Shown one piece after another: positions 31,096-32,226 of a DNA stretch of 32,226 nt. Under the pieces are notes generated by a model. The model was not told where the DNA came from and searched no databases. It saw only the letters and a list, made by a program, of their open reading frames with translations. The stretch comes from an uncultured Alphaproteobacteria bacterium. Lineage in GTDB: Bacteria; Pseudomonadota; Alphaproteobacteria; Rhizobiales; Ancalomicrobiaceae. The position numbers and the translations under genes are program-made. The stretch covers positions 1 through 32,226 of the forward strand of contig CALBKH010000081.1 in NCBI GenBank assembly GCA_937892955.1, in the 5' to 3' direction. The first letter of the stretch is position 1, and each line of letters begins with the position of its first letter.

Positions 31096-32226
31096 GGGAC
31101 AATCCCCGGAACGGTGTCACGGCGAGCCGGTCGCGGTCGCCCGCGAGGCCGATCTCGGCGTCGGTCAGATAGCAGGCGGGATCCTCGGCGAAGGCGTCGC
31201 CGGTGAGGCGATAGGCGCGTACGCGGGTGTTGCCGCCGCACACGTCGAAGAAGGAACATTCGCCGCAGCGGCCGGAGATCCGCCGCGGCCGTGCCTTGAA
31301 GCCGGCCATCAGCGGATCGGAGGTGTCGGCCCAGATGTCGCCGAAGCGACGTTCGAGCACGTTGCCGAGTGGGTAGTCCCACCAGAAGGTATCGGGGTGG
31401 ACGACGCCGAGGTTGTCGATGTTGGCGACGTTGACGCCGGAGGCGTTACCGCCCCATTCGGCGAGTTTGCCGCGCATGTGGTCGAGCTTGTCGGGGAAGT
31501 TCTCCTTCACCCACATCCAGAGGTACGCGCCGTCGGCGTCGTTGTTGCCGGTGACGTATTCGCGATCCGAGCCGGCGAGCACGTCGGCGAGAGCCACGGC
31601 GAAGAGGCGGCGCATGGCGTCGCGGGTCACCGCGAACTCGGCGTCGGTGGCGCGGTTCTTGTTGCCGCGGCCCGAATAGACGAGGTGGGAGAGGTAGAAC
31701 TTGGTCGCGCCCTCGGCCCGCATCAGCTGGAGCAGGGCCGGGAAGCTCTCCTGGTTGTCGGTCGTCATGGTGAAGCGCAGGCCGACCTTGACGCCGCGGG
31801 CGGAGAGCCGGCGGATGCCGGCGATCGAGGCGTCGAAGGAGCCGGGGCGGCCGCGGAAGCGGTCGTGGACGGCGTCGATGCCGTCGAGGCTGACGCCGAC
31901 GTAGTCGAAACCGGTGGCGGCGATGCGATCGGCGTGAGCGTCGTCGACCAGCGCGCCGTTCGACGACAGCGACACCGAGAAACCGAGCGACTTGGCGCGG
32001 TCGGCTATTCGATAGATGTCGGGCCGGAGCAGCGGTTCGCCACCGGACAGGATGATCGCCGGGACGCGTGCCGCTTTCAGGTCGTCGAGGACGCGGAACA
32101 CCTGATCGGTCTTCAGCTCGCCGGGGAAATCGACGTCGCCGGAGATCGAATAGCAGTGCTTGCACAGGAGATTGCAGCGGCGGATCAGGTTCCAGATCAC
32201 CACCGGGCCGGGCGGATCGCGGCGCG
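31073..32226 (-). CDS. nirJ: Heme d1 biosynthesis radical SAM protein NirJ (5' end outside window)
   Basis: At least 384 codons of a radical SAM enzyme; the frame is open to the right edge (GPVVIWNL reads through), so the true start lies beyond. The SAM-cluster motif RRCNLLCKHCYS and the family segment SGDVDFPGEL come first. ILSGGEPLLRPDI, LSSNGALVDD, VGVSLDG and the KFYLSHLVYSGRGN block follow, and the C-terminal Cys-rich region has CGECSFFDVCGGN and ACYL for an auxiliary cluster. NirJ removes propionate side chains during conversion of didecarboxysiroheme to heme d1. It heads, or lies within, the nirJ-nirN-SCO-ubiE run and implies a cd1 nitrite reductase elsewhere, probably just right of the window. 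Confidence 0.93.
   Translation of the reverse strand, partial: RRDPPGPVVIWNLIRRCNLLCKHCYSISGDVDFPGELKTDQVFRVLDDLKAARVPAIILSGGEPLLRPDIYRIADRAKSLGFSVSLSSNGALVDDAHADRIAATGFDYVGVSLDGIDAVHDRFRGRPGSFDASIAGIRRLSARGVKVGLRFTMTTDNQESFPALLQLMRAEGATKFYLSHLVYSGRGNKNRATDAEFAVTRDAMRRLFAVALADVLAGSDREYVTGNNDADGAYLWMWVKENFPDKLDHMRGKLAEWGGNASGVNVANIDNLGVVHPDTFWWDYPLGNVLERRFGDIWADTSDPLMAGFKARPRRISGRCGECSFFDVCGGNTRVRAYRLTGDAFAEDPACYLTDAEIGLAGDRDRLAVTPFRGLSHEPYRVA

Noticed and set aside
1..32226. CRISPR arrays, tRNA or rRNA genes, phage or defence genes
   Set aside because: I saw no regularly spaced direct repeats, tRNA-like cloverleaf sequence, rRNA segments or recognisable phage/defence proteins.

Overview
The window is GC-rich DNA with the gene content and codon use of an alphaproteobacterium. 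A Hyphomicrobiales-type denitrifier is my best guess; no rRNA or tRNA gene lies in the window to confirm it. It contains two coherent metabolic blocks, histidine utilisation on the left and nitrous oxide respiration with heme d1-related genes on the right, separated by central-carbon and transport genes.

Left edge (1-1945): a lower-GC segment that looks acquired. It holds the C-terminal remnant of an IS630-type transposase, an intact ferric-reductase-like/FAD-NAD oxidoreductase, and a scrap resembling a Crp/Fnr sensor domain cut off where the hut genes begin.

Hut block (1946-10016): hutI-hutH-hutG-hutU-hutC run on the minus strand and hutF diverges on the plus strand. Together they encode the five-step histidine to glutamate + formate route (HutF/HutG variant) with a GntR/HutC repressor. 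Two 12-bp sites sharing ATGTCTA sit in the hutI-hutF divergent region and in front of hutC; they are the likely HutC operators. The 318-bp hutG-hutU gap carries two inverted copies of a CTCGAG-centred palindromic repeat.

Middle (10033-13287): an AhpD-like peroxidase-related protein, a transaldolase, a bile-acid:Na+ symporter family transporter and a short Cys-rich DUF2946-like protein.

Nos block (about 13548-26270): a textbook FNR/NnrR-type box precedes nosZ. NosZ has a Sec rather than Tat signal and clade II features. It is followed by two diheme cytochromes c, a strong hairpin plus terminator, and then nosB-nosD-nosG-nosH-nosF-nosL-nosY, a menA-like prenyltransferase and a TlpA-like thioredoxin. 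Most of the second run is translationally coupled. In the inferred electron path, quinol is oxidised by NosG/NosH (with NosB) and electrons pass through the cytochromes c to CuA/CuZ of NosZ. NosD/F/Y and NosL serve copper-site assembly.

Right end (26535-32226): a peroxiredoxin and a divergent AraC-family regulator, then a minus-strand operon reading nirJ (partial, continues off the window), a cytochrome c/d1-propeller NirN-like protein, a SCO copper chaperone and ubiE/menG. This suggests that a cd1 nitrite reductase (nir) cluster lies beyond the right edge. The most unusual aspects are the clade II nos system with free-standing cytochromes, and menaquinone-type genes (menA-like and ubiE/menG) placed within and beside the denitrification genes.
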